From Istiophorus platypterus (taxonomy: Eukaryota; Chordata; Actinopteri; Istiophoriformes; Istiophoridae): a stretch of DNA of 64,000 bases. The notes below the pieces were generated by a model, which did no database searches, had not been told where the DNA came from, and was given only the letters and a program-made list of their open reading frames with translations. Below are positions 35,804 through 48,960 of this stretch, one piece after another. The stretch's first letter is position 1; every line of letters starts with the position of its first letter. The position numbers and the translations under genes were made by a program. Location of the stretch: contig CM029128.1 in NCBI GenBank assembly GCA_016859345.1, positions 16,756,104-16,820,103 on the forward strand, written 5' to 3'.

Positions 35804-38800
35804 TTTGGTGAGTTGTCTTTTAACTCCTGGAGAATGGAGATAACTGAAGGCTTGTGTACCTGTAACTATACCTTGTATCAACTCTGTACCTGTAATAGGT
35901 GGATCCTTTGGGAAGAAAGTTAAATCAGGCCTGAAGTGGGGTAAATCAATTTAATTTATCAGTGCTCTGGTGTCCATTTACCCAGATTAACAGAGACTGC
36001 ATGACTTCTGTGTAAGTTTCTTGAATTTTGGAAAATCTGGAAAATCAGTCCTTTGCTGAAAACGTATTAAAAAGATGTTTATTCTAGCAATCTCTGTCTG
36101 CCTAATCAGTTCAATGCTCATGTAACACAGGGAATTTTGACCTTATGAGCAGTAAAAATTTAAAAAATAAAAGTTGTGTGAGCCTCATAAAACTGAGAAA
36201 AACTGTTCCATGCTGGTACAGGTTTCCATCCTCTCTCTCTCCTCACCCTCCTACCCACCCACCCACACACATACACATTCAATTTGTACATTCTCTCTGA
36301 CACCAGGTAGTTACTGGGGGCATTGAATTAAAATGTTACTTCATTCATTTCTTTTTAAATAATAATTTTTTTTTTGAGGAACAAAATAAAATCAACAAAA
36401 CAACAAAATACAAGCAAAACTGATCTTCTCTGTTGGTGCATTGACGCAAAACTTTATGTCTTAATGGAGAACACTATAAAATTCACATTAATCATCTCAC
36501 AGCTTCTTTTAACTGCTGTTGGGGTTGCATGCTGGCATGTTTGATGAATTTGTGTCAAGTGTTTATTAATCCCAATCTACTATTTAATGACAGTCAGTTG
36601 CAATGTAATAGCTATGTCTTTAAAATCATTTTCTCATAAATCACCGAGGTGTAGATCAAAATCAAAAGCGTAGGATTGAATTGAATTCCTCTGAATTCCT
36701 TGGATTTTGTGGTTTTACTTCATTATAGTATTTGCTTTATGCAGTGTTGACTTGTTTTTCCTACATGCCTTGTCCTCTGTTTTTTTTTTTACACCAAATA
36801 CTGGGGGTAACACAAAAACAAGCTTGCCAGCTGCAAATGAGACATTCAAGCAGACAGTTGGGCTTGTCTTCTTTTTTTTTCTTGAAAAGAAAAGTAAACA
36901 CAATTACTGATTTCTAAAAAAATGCTTTTCATGGAACAGTTGGTTGGTAAAACATTTAATGAATTTTCATAACAGCTAGAGCTTTGGTTCTGGTCATTTT
37001 TTAAATACTTGCTAATTAATATCAAATCTTTAGAAAACCAATAGTACAAATTAATTAAAACACTTTGGAAACTACATTAAGATGTGACATTTTAGTCATT
37101 AAGATCCTAGTCATATACATAAACAAGGCTGATGAAATTAACTATAGTTATTGGAGCAGGCACTCATTAAGGTGCACAACACTGCACATGCCAAAAGCTA
37201 AGAGGTGTATGAAAAAAAATATGAAGTTCCTCTGTATGAGATTTTTGAACAGGCAGCCCAAGGTTTTTACATGTGGCTACGTAAAGGGGATTCACCCTGT
37301 GGTGGAAAAACACAAGTAGATATTAAACCCTTACAAGGGAACAACATTGTTTATGGCTGCTCAGGGAACTGCTGGTTGCCCAGGTCAAGTTTCATGATAT
37401 TCACTTTTCCTATGCACAGCTTTAAGGACACATTGTGGAAGGGTTCCTCTTTCACCATCATAATCAAAACACACACATTATTTTGTTCTGTTCTCATATT
37501 AAAATCAAACAAAGCTTTTCGTCAAATTTCTTTCCCCTAGTTGTTTTCCTTGATTGCAATTACCTTTATAAAGTGCCTTCTCTGAGCCACTTTTAAAGTC
37601 AATATAAAATTTAATATAAATGAGGGTGACAGAGGTCCATTCTCAGTATGTGTAATGCAAAAATTTTGTCTTCTTGTAATGGGGAGGGTGACTTTGTGTT
37701 CAACCCCCTGTAAAGCGAAGGATCACTCATAATAAGCCAATTTACAAGCTAAAAGAAACAACAACAAAAAAAACCCAAAACAAAAACCCACTTCTCATAT
37801 CCACTTCAAAGGGACGTTATAATTCCTTGGAGTCCAGAGTGTTCAACCTTGTTTTCACATTAGCATTATTATGCCACTTTGTGATTGTCAAGATGATAAT
37901 ACGCAACCTGCACTTTCTCGCACTGGAAAATACCAAGGCAGTTTAACCTTTCCACTCCACGCTTTGTGGGTGTGGAAGAAATAACTGTGTGGAAAAGTGG
38001 CAGTTTGAATCTTTATTTATCGATTATTTTTTTGCTTTCAAAATGGCCTTTAATCACATTGATTTGGCTGTGATAGATTTAGACCATATTTTGTCCTTGC
38101 TTAGCAACAGTAGACAACTACAACAGAGGGCCTTTCTCAGTGGGACTGACCTGGTTAAAGAATCTTGGGTGTCTTTTTACAGGCTACTTGGCCCTACTGA
38201 GACCTGAAGTTTAAATAAATTAAAAATGTTGATTCACAGCAATTACGTGAAGCAAATGAGCTAACAAGCTGAAATTTGTGGGTGTAGTTTGTTGCTTTTT
38301 CACAATTTTGGTTGGTGTTGCATGTTTTATTCTACTTACTTACAAAAATTAAATATCTGTCCTTGAAACTGTAAATGCACTGAATAAACAGAACTGGAGG
38401 CAGGTGCAGGCTTTTGATCATCTTCGAGAAGGCATCTGTAGCCGTGGCCTATGGGACTATTTCTTCTGTATGTCTTAAGGTCTTAAATTTCTTATAAACT
38501 TGGTTCCAAATCCTGAATATTTCACTGTAATATTAATTATTGATAACTAAATATAATCAGATTTGACTGGAAGTGATGGTAATATACTGTAAGCAGAACA
38601 TTCATCAGATCTTGATTCAAATGCTGCTTAACCCTGACTGATGAACCGAAGTATTTCGCATCACTGTTTTCCTTGTGAGGCTTTCCTCCTTCAAACCAGT
38701 GAAAAAGGTAATGTCAAAAAAAAAAAGAAAAGGAAAAGGGAATAGAACAGAAATAAAGAAACTTCTCAAGTAAAATAACCAAAACTTCATGACCCTATGA

Positions 38801-39494
38801 TTATAGACATTTCTGCAAATATGATTGGATTTGTTGACAAATTCTAAATATTGGCCAACAAATCCAAATACATACATATATATATATATTGTGCTACTAG
38901 CTGAGCTGGCTGCTGTAAAAGAGATGCTACCTGAACAGCTGGTAATCGGGAATAACATGAAGGACTTTGTGGATAGTTCATCCTCTGTGAGGTAAGACAA
39001 CAAAGTGCCAATGGCCTCTGTCAGCCCTGAGGTTATCACCAAAATAAAAAGACAGGCTATGAATGTGATAACGTGAAATGACAGGTCAGGGGGTTTATCT
39101 GGGTATTTTAATGCTATCAGCCGTGTTGGTGGCAGAAAGGGAGAAGAAACATGGTTTACAGACTTCAGACTGTTCTGAATATCCTTTCTAAGTCAGATGA
39201 TATATTCTATTTAAAATTCCACACTTATATTGAGGCTGTATACGGGGCATCAACAAAATCCCAATCATAGCAATCATGCATAGAAATAATAGCACATGAT
39301 CTAGAAGGTTAGAATAAATTAAGTAAAGATAAAATAATTAATTAGTCCAGGATTGTTCCACAGAAATACAAAATGAATTGATTAAAGTAGAGGGATTTTC
39401 TACTCTAATTGCTTTAAATGACAGGAGACATTGTTTGTCTTTCATTACCATAATGACACAAACAATTTTAATCTTTGAACGTAACATTCAAATC
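35804..39494. other. Stretch without a supported gene; microsatellites
   Basis: Pyrimidine and CCCA/CACA tracts lie at about 36231-36278, T/A runs near 36778-36792 and 36868-36882, and a (TA)n tract at about 38874-38890. Directly after that tract, 38901-38991 reads as a stop-free, exon-like segment bounded by AG and GTAAGA (see findings). The 141-codon minus-strand frame at 38617-39042 covers the same place and is Phe/Ser-rich without a domain. Confidence 0.55.
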
Positions 39495-39590
39495 TCTGTG
39501 TGTTTGTGTGTGCGTCGCAGGGGCTTCAAAGTGTGCATGTGTTTGCATGTGTGTGCGAGTACTGAGGGGATGGAGCAGTATGTGTGGGGG
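39495..39590 (+). repeat. Imperfect TG-rich tract
   Basis: Repeated 'tgtgtgtttgtgtgtgcg' and 'gtttgcatgtgtgtgcg' units, giving a spurious Cys/Val-rich frame (39378-39596). Confidence 0.75.
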
Positions 39591-42500
39591 TGCTGAAACA
39601 GCATCAGTGAAAGTAGAGAAAGAGACAGCTACTGTATTTACATGAAAATGTTGCAGATTATGAAAATCCTAAGGCTTTAGGATCTTAAATCATTCTCATG
39701 CTATCGTTAGCTGTCAATTGTTAAATACTGTGTAACCCATTGATGGTCATAATCTGATGATGTTTCCAATGACATTTTTCTAACAAACAAGTAAAAACCG
39801 GAAGATTATGATAAAAATGTTTCTTCTTGTTACTTGGGAAAGCATAATTCAAAAGCTCAAATATAATCTAAAAAGTTAGGCTGAGTTATTTTTAAAATAT
39901 ACATATGTACAACAGCCTCCTTTTTGATATATAAAAAAAAAAAAAGTCTGACATCAAAAATGGCAGGCGTCCTGGAGACGGGTTATTGGAATATATCTGA
40001 TGTGCTTCGCAAACTCAAAGGTAAGCAGATCTGCACATCTGGATATGGGCAAGTTTATCGTGTATCTTTCATCTGAGGAAAGTAGAAAAGTTTGCCAACT
40101 CTGATCAAAATCCAAAGTGCAATGATGAAAGAGGCACAAGACTGAAGAGTTGGGGGAGTGTTGGTGCAAGAGGAGGAAGTGAGAGCCTCCCCCATTCTGA
40201 GCTGTAGAGTGTCAGACACTAATGCCTCTGGATAGAGGCTCTATTCTAGGGTATTAACTCAAACATGGACGACTAATGCCACAGGATAAAGCGTTCAGCC
40301 TCACTTACAGGGGCAAAGGCACTCCCACAGGATCACAGGGTCTGGGCGGCAAGCATTAAATTACCACAGACTTGTGTGTTCCTGTGCCAAGGGACTAACT
40401 GGAGGCAGGGGTGCACAACTTGAACTAGTATCCACAGCCTGGAGACTTTTGATTTTAAGAATTATGGTAAGAGCCAGCTGTGAATACAAATATACAACCG
40501 GGGAGATATATTGAGTTTGTTATATTGGTGAACTCTGCAGATATGAGAGTAACCTAGATAATCACCAAATTAACATTTATACAAATATCATTCAGTAAAC
40601 CACATGAAGCTGTGTCCTTTGCTGACCTGTTTTAATTGTATCCGTTTTACAGCCGTTGGTTTCCATCCATTTCCACTGGGTATGGAAATCATATTACGGT
40701 CTGCTGAAGCTTGTTTGAGTTGTGTGGCAAATTACTTTGTCAGTCATTGCTTGGTAATGCAATTTAAAGGATAAGGCAGGCGTTATTCAATATTTTTTCT
40801 TGTTGTCAACAAATCCATTTAAGACTGAAGTGCACAATTTGTAAATAAGTTTCTCCACTATTACCAACACCTGTACAATTTCTGTGGCACCATTAGTTCC
40901 AACCTAGGATGTAAAACCTTTAAGAGTGGGTCACAGGTATTATGTATATTCACATTTGAAAAAAGGCTCAGTAATTTCCCAGAACAGCAGGACACTGTAG
41001 TCTTTAGGAACTGGGAACTATATTCAGCTGCGTTTTAATCCACATTTTGTTGAACAATAGTGGACATTTACTGTATGTACACAGAGTGAATATAGTATTG
41101 ACAAAAAATCACCTACAGTGTCCATGTTCATTGTAATGAGCGAACATGTTACCCAGTGCGATGATGCAGTATTCATTGGTGGTTTTGTTCTTTGCATAGC
41201 ATCTATTTTGATTTGAGTATCATGCGCTGCACTTACTCATAACAATAAATGAAACACTTGAAAAATAGTGATATGCTGTTAACTCTGATGAATTCATCAA
41301 TTCAAGTAATTTAAGAATCTGACATTAAATCATATTGTAAAAGAAGGAATAGAAACCATTTGCATGATAGGTTAAGGCATGTAAAACCATTGGTACTGTC
41401 CGTTAAATACAATAATATGCCATACTAGAAAAAAGGAGCTGGACTTAAACACAGAATCAGTCAGTGAAATATTGTTTTATAGGTCTCTTTGTTCTCAAGG
41501 AGACTCTGCTCCATGAATAATCTCTGCACATAAAAATTCCTATTGAAAAAAAAAAAATGTTTTTCACCAGCCACTTCCAGCTACTTTGTGATAGTGAAGT
41601 AGGAACTATCCACAAATCTAATTTAAGATGTTTCCCCAAATACTTTCATAATTACTCTTGATTTGAGTCACTGAGTGTCCTCATTAATGGCAAGATGAAT
41701 GTGCTCTGCTATGTGTCCTGGTAAATAAGCACCCAGGGTGACATCATGAAACCATGCATGATATGTCAGAGCTACTGGCTTTGAGTATGGCAAAATCTGA
41801 TAACATTTTAATCGTGGGGAACTTTAAACATCAGTCCCTGTTGCCTGTCTAGTGGTCACGTGTCTGATTTCAAAATCTTATTGAGCCTTTTTCATTTATC
41901 ATTTAGAGTAGTATTTTCTGCCTGCCCCTGCATCTTCTACACCATCCAACTGTTTCCGTATCTACTCCACTCCTCCCTCACAGTGCCAAAGAGTTCACTA
42001 TTTATTTAATGCATGATTATTTTTGATGCTCCACGTTGGAATCAAAACAATAATCATAAATCAAGAAGCCGGATGATAATACCGGGGTTGTTGAGACAGA
42101 ATGTTGAAAAGCTGAACATAAATTCAAGGCTGATAAACTCCAAGCGCCATCCTGCATTATGAATTAGTTATTGCCGAAATGTCAGAAAGAGATTAGGGAT
42201 ACGAGAGCAGCTTATTTCTCCAGCTTATTTTGAAGAGCCATCGTCTTCTGTCTTTCCCGCTTTTTTAAGCACTCATTGCACTTTAACATCTTAAAGGAAA
42301 TACTTCAGTGCTTTTTATCAAACTTATATCCATGTCTCTAATGCTAAGAGTAATCAGTACAGGATGTGAGGGCAGATTGAGTGCCCTGGTGATACAGAAA
42401 GCAGTGAGTGTGTTAAACCACAGCATTTCTTACCATTAGGCCTGGCAGTGGGTGGGTGTAGTTAAAGACTGCATGTCAACAAGAAAGTAATGCCAAATGT

Positions 42501-43949
42501 GCAAATATATGATGTGTCCTTGCCCAACGAAAAGACAGATTAAGAGAAAAACCTGCTTCATAGTGGTGTATTGCATAGGTATGTTAATATTTGTCCACAT
42601 ATTTGTAAGAAAAACAAAAATGAATGCTTGCTGTGATACAAATGACGAAACATGACCTAGTTTGGTGCATTTAGCATTCTCGCTGTGTCTGGGCTACATC
42701 TTTGAAAGCAGCTTTTGCAGGCATTACTGTGTTTTGTAAGAATAACTAAAACAAATAGCAGCTTGAAAAGAAGCATAAAATTGATGTTATCTTGGTCAAA
42801 ACAAACTGAATCACAACTGTAATTTTCTTCCAGGAGGATTGAGGCATTTTCTGATCTGATGCCTCCTAAAGGCAGGACAACGTACTATTTTCCCAAAATT
42901 TCTAAAACTGTTAGATATTAATAATATTTAAAATAACCACTTTGTAAAATCAGGGGACCTTCCTCTACACAGTTAAAGTTAAAAGTACTGTTTAGGGCCT
43001 TTTAAAAACTTTTAAACTTCATGTCATCTCCATGGATACATTTGAAGTCTTCACACCTTGATTCCCAACACATTCTATCACCTGATGGTCAAGCACCCTG
43101 AAAACATCTGCGTGGGCTCAGGCAGTTATCGTGGACGTTGCACATTCTGATTCAGCCATTATTTCCTCCCTTCATTCCCAATAGTCATAACTCCTCTGGT
43201 CACTAGATTGCTTTATGACTTCAGAGTAAACCTTTGTTGTTTTGGGGCATTTACTAAAGCAGCTAATGCTATTGATGTTGCTGATGCTGTTGATCAAGAT
43301 GTAATACAAAATCATTTTAGTGCAAGGTCTTCGTGAAATATTGTCTCAACCTACATATGGCTATATTGTATTATTTGTCTTTGCTTTTTTTATACACTGT
43401 TTACAATTATTCTTGATTAGATTTTAATTTGTTTTCAGAGAAAGTTAGATCAAATGAATTTCACCAACTTTGCCATTTCAAGATTAAATATTTCTGTACC
43501 TGTCTTCAAGCTATTTAGAGGTGTCCCTCACTTTGCTTTCAGAGAAATGATGGCAAACTGTGAGACCTTGGAAGAAAATGATAATGAAAACAGAGCACAC
43601 TGTTCTGTTTCAATACAACGTATAATCAAAGGAATGCAAAAGAAAATGCAGAAAGCCAGTTGAAATGGTGGTATGATTATATATTTTTCAGGTCATTTTT
43701 TAATTAACTTGATGAGACATCTTTTGCTAATAAAGTAGAACTGCTGTTGGCAAACTCTTCCTCTCTTTTATCCTTACTGTATTTACCTTTATTTATTGTA
43801 GTCACCTGTATTAAAAGCCAATCTGTTCCCAGATGCATTTACACTATGAAACACAGACTGCTCTGCTTATAACTGGAATTTAAATTGGATTTAGGGACAG
43901 ATTTTCACCGGTTCCACGATCATCTCTTACCAATTGGTAACTTCAGGGG
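39591..43949. other. Stretch without a recognised gene
   Basis: No gene or repeat family was recognised. An A-run lies near 41547-41558. Segment 42110-42260 is unique-looking, with AATTAG-type words, but cannot be judged without comparison to other species. Confidence 0.6.
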
Positions 43950-44515
43950 ACATTATACTGCATCTGCATCTGTGGTTCAGTTTTATCCTATATTAATTCA
44001 AAATGTACATGCTTCCACTTGGAATTTCACTAACATAGTATAAAGTTCAATTCTTATGCTGACAACAGGGTTATATGTGCACATAAAACCTCAAGGCTGC
44101 AGCAGGCTCAGGACTCTTGAACAACTGTGCCCCAGATAAAAAGTAATGGATGTCACAGAGTTTTCTACAACTACATGAAACCAAATCAAAAATAATTCTT
44201 TTTGAAGCATCACCAACTCCATTTAATTGATTCGGCACGAATTTCTGTCTGCCAAAGTAAAGCCAGTAGCAATTAATGTAGGTGTAATTTTTGACAGCCA
44301 TTTGAGCTTTGATGTTTTTAGTTGTCCCATGCTGTTTCCTTCAACTTTGGTATATTCCTTGGAGATTTTTCATCCAAAATAATCTGGAAAAGGTCACCAA
44401 GGCTTTGATTTCCTCTCACATATGATTACAACTCCTATTTCTGTCTAAGTCAGAAATCCTATGTCCTGCAGGAACAGAACAACATCAAGTGCTTTTTGCA
44501 TTTCTATCATTTTAA
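43950..44515 (+). pseudogene. L2/Maui-type LINE reverse transcriptase fragment
   Basis: LINE reverse transcriptases copy their own RNA into the genome. Spread over several frames, this segment keeps the order of the C-terminal half of an L2-type enzyme. MYMLPLG lies near 44000-44030 and SYADN near 44052-44066 (the family has YADD, so the last catalytic aspartate is asparagine). LYVHIKPQG then follows in another frame (44072-44098). GVIFDSHLSFD lies near 44283-44315 and EKVTKALISSH near 44387-44421, the latter matching the 'EKxVHAFxSSRLDYCNSL' region. Frameshifts and stops are frequent. No 3' tail or poly(A) follows, so it is truncated at both ends. It is more diverged than the LINE at 56575-59105. 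The minus-strand frame at 44071-44301 is its shadow. Confidence 0.75.
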
Positions 44516-44739
44516 CAAGATTTTTTTGGGCTTTTTTTGCCCTTATTTGAAAACTGACATTAGAGATGGAGTGGAAATCAAAGAGAACTACATACATCAA
44601 AGGTCCCATATAGCCAGAATATGGCATTGTGAACATAAAGCCCACTATAGGCAACATGAGATGCCTGAATTTTTATTCTTTTATACTCATGAGTGGGTCT
44701 TTTCTGAAACTACTCTATAAATTAGATTCCACATATTAG

Positions 44740-45130
44740 GACAGGTGTACTAGTCACAAACAGTGCTACGCTACCTGGGAAAATATATGTATTGTCCCAT
44801 GTGTTTCTGGAGGAGTTTTGTCAAGTCTAAAAATAACCCCTGACAACTGACCCTTTGCTAAGCCTCACCCCTTTGTTGTTAGCCGCACTAGTCAATCGAA
44901 GCTGTCGGAGCTGCATGGTGCCCACACTGTCTTGTAATACGCTCCCTGAGAAATATTAGCAAAAGGGTGAATTTTAACAGTTTTATCATGGCTTGGGATC
45001 AGAGACTTCAAAGCATGAAGGGGGGCATTTTGAAAAAAAAAAAGGGTCTAAAGTAAGATATTGTTATTGAGTTGTATTATGGGAAATACATTTTTGGAGC
45101 CTGACCTATACCAGGGACTACAGTTCAATT
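44740..45130. repeat. Possible unclassified interspersed repeat
   Basis: The phrases 'ttctggaggagttttgtcaa', 'aacccctgacaactgaccct', 'catggcttgggatcagagac' and 'attatgggaaatacat' resemble a fish repeat I recall, but I cannot name the family. No coding frame survives. A second copy was not found in this window. Confidence 0.35.
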
Positions 45131-46562
45131 ATAATTTGATTTCTTATAAATCAACTAAATAAATAAATAAGAAGACCTCTTTTAAATTCCCCAACTTTAT
45201 GGAAGTTCAATACAAAATAATATTTTAGGCTCAAATGATTCTGATACATAGAAACCTTAGGTAATGTATCCAAAGAGTGGTACCTCAGTCACCAATAAAG
45301 AGTGCTATGGTACTTTCCGTAATGACTTAATTTGATTTTTCTCTATATTTCCCTACTTGAGTGATGAAAGCGATAATAACAATTTTATAATTAATAATGA
45401 AACACATTTCATTGCAAAACAAAACTTCACAGCCACAAAAACCAAAGTTAGCAGGCAGCTGTGTCCCTCTCTCTCTCTCCAACAGTGTGCTCACTCAGCC
45501 AAAATATCAAGTCTTTGGTTACTGCTCGTTTCTTCTATTTAATGCATTTTAAAACTGATTCTGTACAGTAGAGTCAGGTGGCTAGACTATACCACCTGTG
45601 TCAAAATTATAATAAACATGACCATGAATCTGAAGCCAAATATTGATGGCTTGAGAGAGCAGAGGGGAGTTTATACAAGGTGAAACTGCAAAGTATGAAC
45701 AGGGAGGGTTTTAACGATTGGGAGACCCAGGCAAGGCCCAATGTGAGGCCCAACGTGAGGCCCTTCTCCATTTTGCATGATGCAGTTAAAGCTATTTGGA
45801 GGTGACTCTTTTTACTTAACAAAAGCCACAGAACTAAAAGACAGACCCGAATGAGAATTCTAACTGTTTGAACTTAAGAACTTCAAATGATCTTCAGTCA
45901 GCTCAAAGAGGACAATATGGCAAGATTAGAATCAAGATAAAAGATTCTAAGCATATAATCTTTCAGTCTTTGACAATGAACCGAGGGGAAAGAAAAAAAA
46001 TGCCTGCTCATACATATGAATGTTCCCTCTCCTTACAGTCATCAAGCCCATACACATGTCACTCTTAGCTATTGTGTTATCTCATCCACTAAAACCATTT
46101 ACCATTAGTGGTCACTGCCACTGGTCTTCACAGATGGACAGTGGAGGAGGGGTGAGGATTTAAAGACTGGGTGAAGGGAGGCTAAGTACTCAACCAGGTC
46201 AGAGATCGAAGACATTAGGTTAGTGGGGTGACTGGAAGGTTCATGGAGCGCTGGAGACTGACATCATTCTGTGAAGAAGGAGAGGGTTCACATCCACTGG
46301 GAAATATCTCAATGAATAATGAGGAACAGCTTTTTTTTTTTTTTGATATTAGGGAAAGGCTCGTGTACAACAGTATACATAATGTATATAGTCTGATGTG
46401 ATGTATAGTTCCTCTGGTCATCATTCTGCTGTGTGGATGTCCCCCTGTGGCTCAAGTCCAAAATACATCATCTTCCCTGACCAAATATTTGAGCCACTTT
46501 CTTATTTCATTTTTATCATAGTTTTGTTTTGTAAACCTTTTGGGGGTCACGTCTATGTTTTT
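45131..46562. other. Stretch without a recognised gene
   Basis: Short tandem 'caaygtgaggcc' units lie near 45736-45764. A T-run lies at 46330-46344. Frames are short and lack motifs. Confidence 0.55.
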
Positions 46563-46790
46563 CTAGGGGAACTTGATATCTGTCACAATATCTGGCCGCA
46601 ACTTCGGGTCTCCACAAACGAACTCCCTCGCAGATTTGCCGCTCTCGCTGGCGCTGCTCAGGTCACTCTGTGATGGTGGTGGTGCAATTGCTCCTGCTGC
46701 GTACTGAGCTGGAGCGGCCCCACTTTGAGTGGGTGCCTGGTTTGTGGTGGGCTGCTGCCGTATGGTGGTTTCACCTCTGACACTTTTCTC
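46563..46790 (-). other. GC-richer stop-free stretch of 75 codons, origin unknown
   Basis: The minus strand from 46790 down to the stop at 46563-46565 is open for 75 codons. It has no ATG at its start and follows an in-frame stop at 46791-46793. The peptide is Gln/Thr/Ala/Pro-rich in its first half (…TTNQAPTQSGAAPAQYAAG…) and then Ser/Glu-rich (SQSDLSSASESGKSAREF), ending VCGDPKLRPDIVTDIKFP. It is richer in GC and CpG than its flanks and looks more protein-like than any other unassigned frame here. I do not recognise a family. It could be one exon, a processed pseudogene piece or part of an unrecognised transposon protein; no convincing splice sites were seen. Confidence 0.35.
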
Positions 46791-47808
46791 CTACACCGTA
46801 GCAATACAAGATGTTGTAGTAGGTGTGGGGTTGTTTAACTGTTGAAATTATTACTTGTGAGAATTTCTGTTATTTAATAATACTGTCAATATTAAATATC
46901 ATTTCTTGAAAAAAAAAAAAATTCAATCACACGGTCATAGTTCAGTTTTTTTTTTCAAAACTGTAGATTGCTGAAAAAACAAAGGAAGTAAACTGTACAT
47001 ATTGAAACAAAGCAATCATTTTACAGAAAGTCCTACATTCATCATGGGAGCTGTAGTGTTAACCATCCATGCTGTAACCATCCAAGGACTCTTGAAGCCC
47101 CTCAGTGATGTGTTGATGATTGACATTCTGAAAAAGAAGCTTTAATGCTACTTGAGAACCACACTGTACCGCGCTCTCATTATTATCTTTCCACTTCACT
47201 CCTCTCTAAGAGATATCTGAAATAGCCCTCATCATATTTGCACAATGATCTCAACAGTCAAAGTAGTATTGTGTGTGTTAATGTGTAGTGCGCTGTGGAA
47301 AGTTGATCCTGACTTCCTTAAACAATTTAACCTCTTGTTGCATTATCTTCTTGCATTATTTTTGTTTTATCTTATCTTTTATTTACCTGAAAGAGGACTC
47401 TGGACATTGTGTCTCTCAAGACATTTTGTGATGTGGAGATATCACAGGTGATACATAAATAACACATGACAAGCCTTTCCATTTGCTGTCTTGTTATAAG
47501 TCATCCCCCTCCATCTCATACTGTGACTAATGTCTTAAAATTGCCATCATCATCAGGTGGAGCTTATCTACTGTTCTCATTTCAATGTAAGAGTGTTACA
47601 ATGCACCTGTGCAGATAAATAACACAGTGCTGTAACAGGAACCATATGTGTTCCAGCATCTCATCTCGACCCCTCAGCACAGGTTTTTCAGGAGGGTGGT
47701 GGACTGTGCAAAGGCATTACTCAGGCATTACTCTAAGCTATTTATAGTGATATCAGTATGTGAACCATTAGTGTTGAACTATTGAAACACTATATATTCT
47801 ACAAAATT
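46791..47808. other. AT-rich stretch without a recognised gene
   Basis: A/T runs lie at 46908-46920 and near 46946-46956. No coding motif was found. Confidence 0.6.
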
Positions 47809-47818
47809 AAAAAAAAAA

Positions 47819-47863
<45 letters not shown>
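47809..47863 (+). repeat. A14 run followed by (TA)20 microsatellite
   Basis: Poly(A) at 47809-47822 runs into an uninterrupted TA dinucleotide tract at 47824-47863. It is likely length-variable between individuals. Confidence 0.95.
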
Positions 47864-47866
<3 letters not shown>

Positions 47867-48636
47867 GATGTAAGTCCCAAGAAATTGTTCTCCTTTCGGT
47901 TGGTGTGTTGCAGAATTAGAAATAGGGTAGATCATAGCATATCAGTACATTTTCATAGCAGTGATCTGGTGACTTCAAAATTCAGCTATATTCATAAATT
48001 GGGAGAATAACAATAATGTACTTTGTTCTAGTGTTGCTGAGAAAATGAGAAAAAAGGAAATAATGGAATTTCGTAATGAATGTGTGTAATATATGAAACC
48101 GTCTGCATGAAAGTGAATTTCTGTTTTCTCGTTAATAAGGAGTTTCTTTCTCTTGATTTCTTTTAAATTATTCTTTTTAACAGTGTCCCTTGTTTAAAGC
48201 CTCTTGAAAGTGTTAAATTCACATTTAAATTATTTATTTTCTGCCTAAACACGAATGCATAGCACAAATTGACAGTAGGAGTTAAAATTTTAGGTAGTGT
48301 GAACAAATCTTACACATTCAAGGGAGTAACTTGATTCAGTGTCAAAAATATAAGAAATATTGCAAATTGATTTTTCAATACACCACTTTATTTAAGATAT
48401 TGAGTGCTACAATGGGTCCTCTGGTAATAATGAATATCCTGCACCCACTCGGTTTTCCTCTGTGCAAGCATGAAGTGATAATGCGAAAATCTCTTTATCT
48501 ATCTATAATCTATTTTGAAAGCAGTAATGCTAAACTGTGAATGTGCGTAGATATCTGGTATAGATCTATTGATACATACTGCATACTGTAAATACACAGA
48601 CTGTGAGAAATGCCGAGCCTAAATGCTGCATTCCTC
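47864..48636. other. AT-rich stretch without a recognised gene
   Basis: Only short frames without motifs. Confidence 0.6.
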
Positions 48637-48712
48637 TGGCTATAGCTCAGCTGATAAAACTTAGGTTTTCCACACCAAAAACCCTTAGTTTTACATACAG
48701 TCGGGACACCCT
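48637..48712 (+). repeat. tRNA-like remnant (tRNA pseudogene or SINE head)
   Basis: 'tatagctcagctgata' fits the pol III A box and D arm of a tRNA. It is followed by an anticodon-like hairpin (stem taggt/accaa with one mismatch, loop tttccac, putative anticodon TCC). The B-box position reads 'agttttacatac' instead of GGTTCGAATCC. Acceptor pairing is poor, so a working tRNA is excluded. An A-rich stretch follows (48717-48740), as in SINEs, but no second copy was found here. Confidence 0.35.
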
Positions 48713-48960
48713 CCCTAAAAAAAGACAACAACAACAAAAAAACCCATCTAGCTTAAACAGCTGCAGCCTAATTTGTGCACCAGTGGTGGTGCTGAAGAGG
48801 CAAGACAAGCCAGTTTGTAAAATGACCACCTACCGATGGACACACTGACTGATTTCAATGAATTTTCTATGGTTGGCTGTCTATGTGTCTCAGTGCTCCA
48901 ACACTTGTAATCATTTTTAAGTGTACAACTTTTGCCTTTTCCAAAATTCTCTCACTAAGA

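Noticed and set aside
38617..39042. 141-codon minus-strand frame, the longest in the window
   Set aside because: Phe/Ser/Tyr-rich from AT-rich and (TA)n sequence, no domain, and it overlaps an exon-like segment on the other strand.
40215..40250. Palindrome around 'atagaggctctat'
   Set aside because: Only six paired bases around one centre base, expected by chance.
45720..45770. Short tandem duplication of 'gtgaggcc' words as a regulatory array
   Set aside because: Only two to three units and no other support.
48637..48712. Functional tRNA gene
   Set aside because: The B box and acceptor stem are not preserved.
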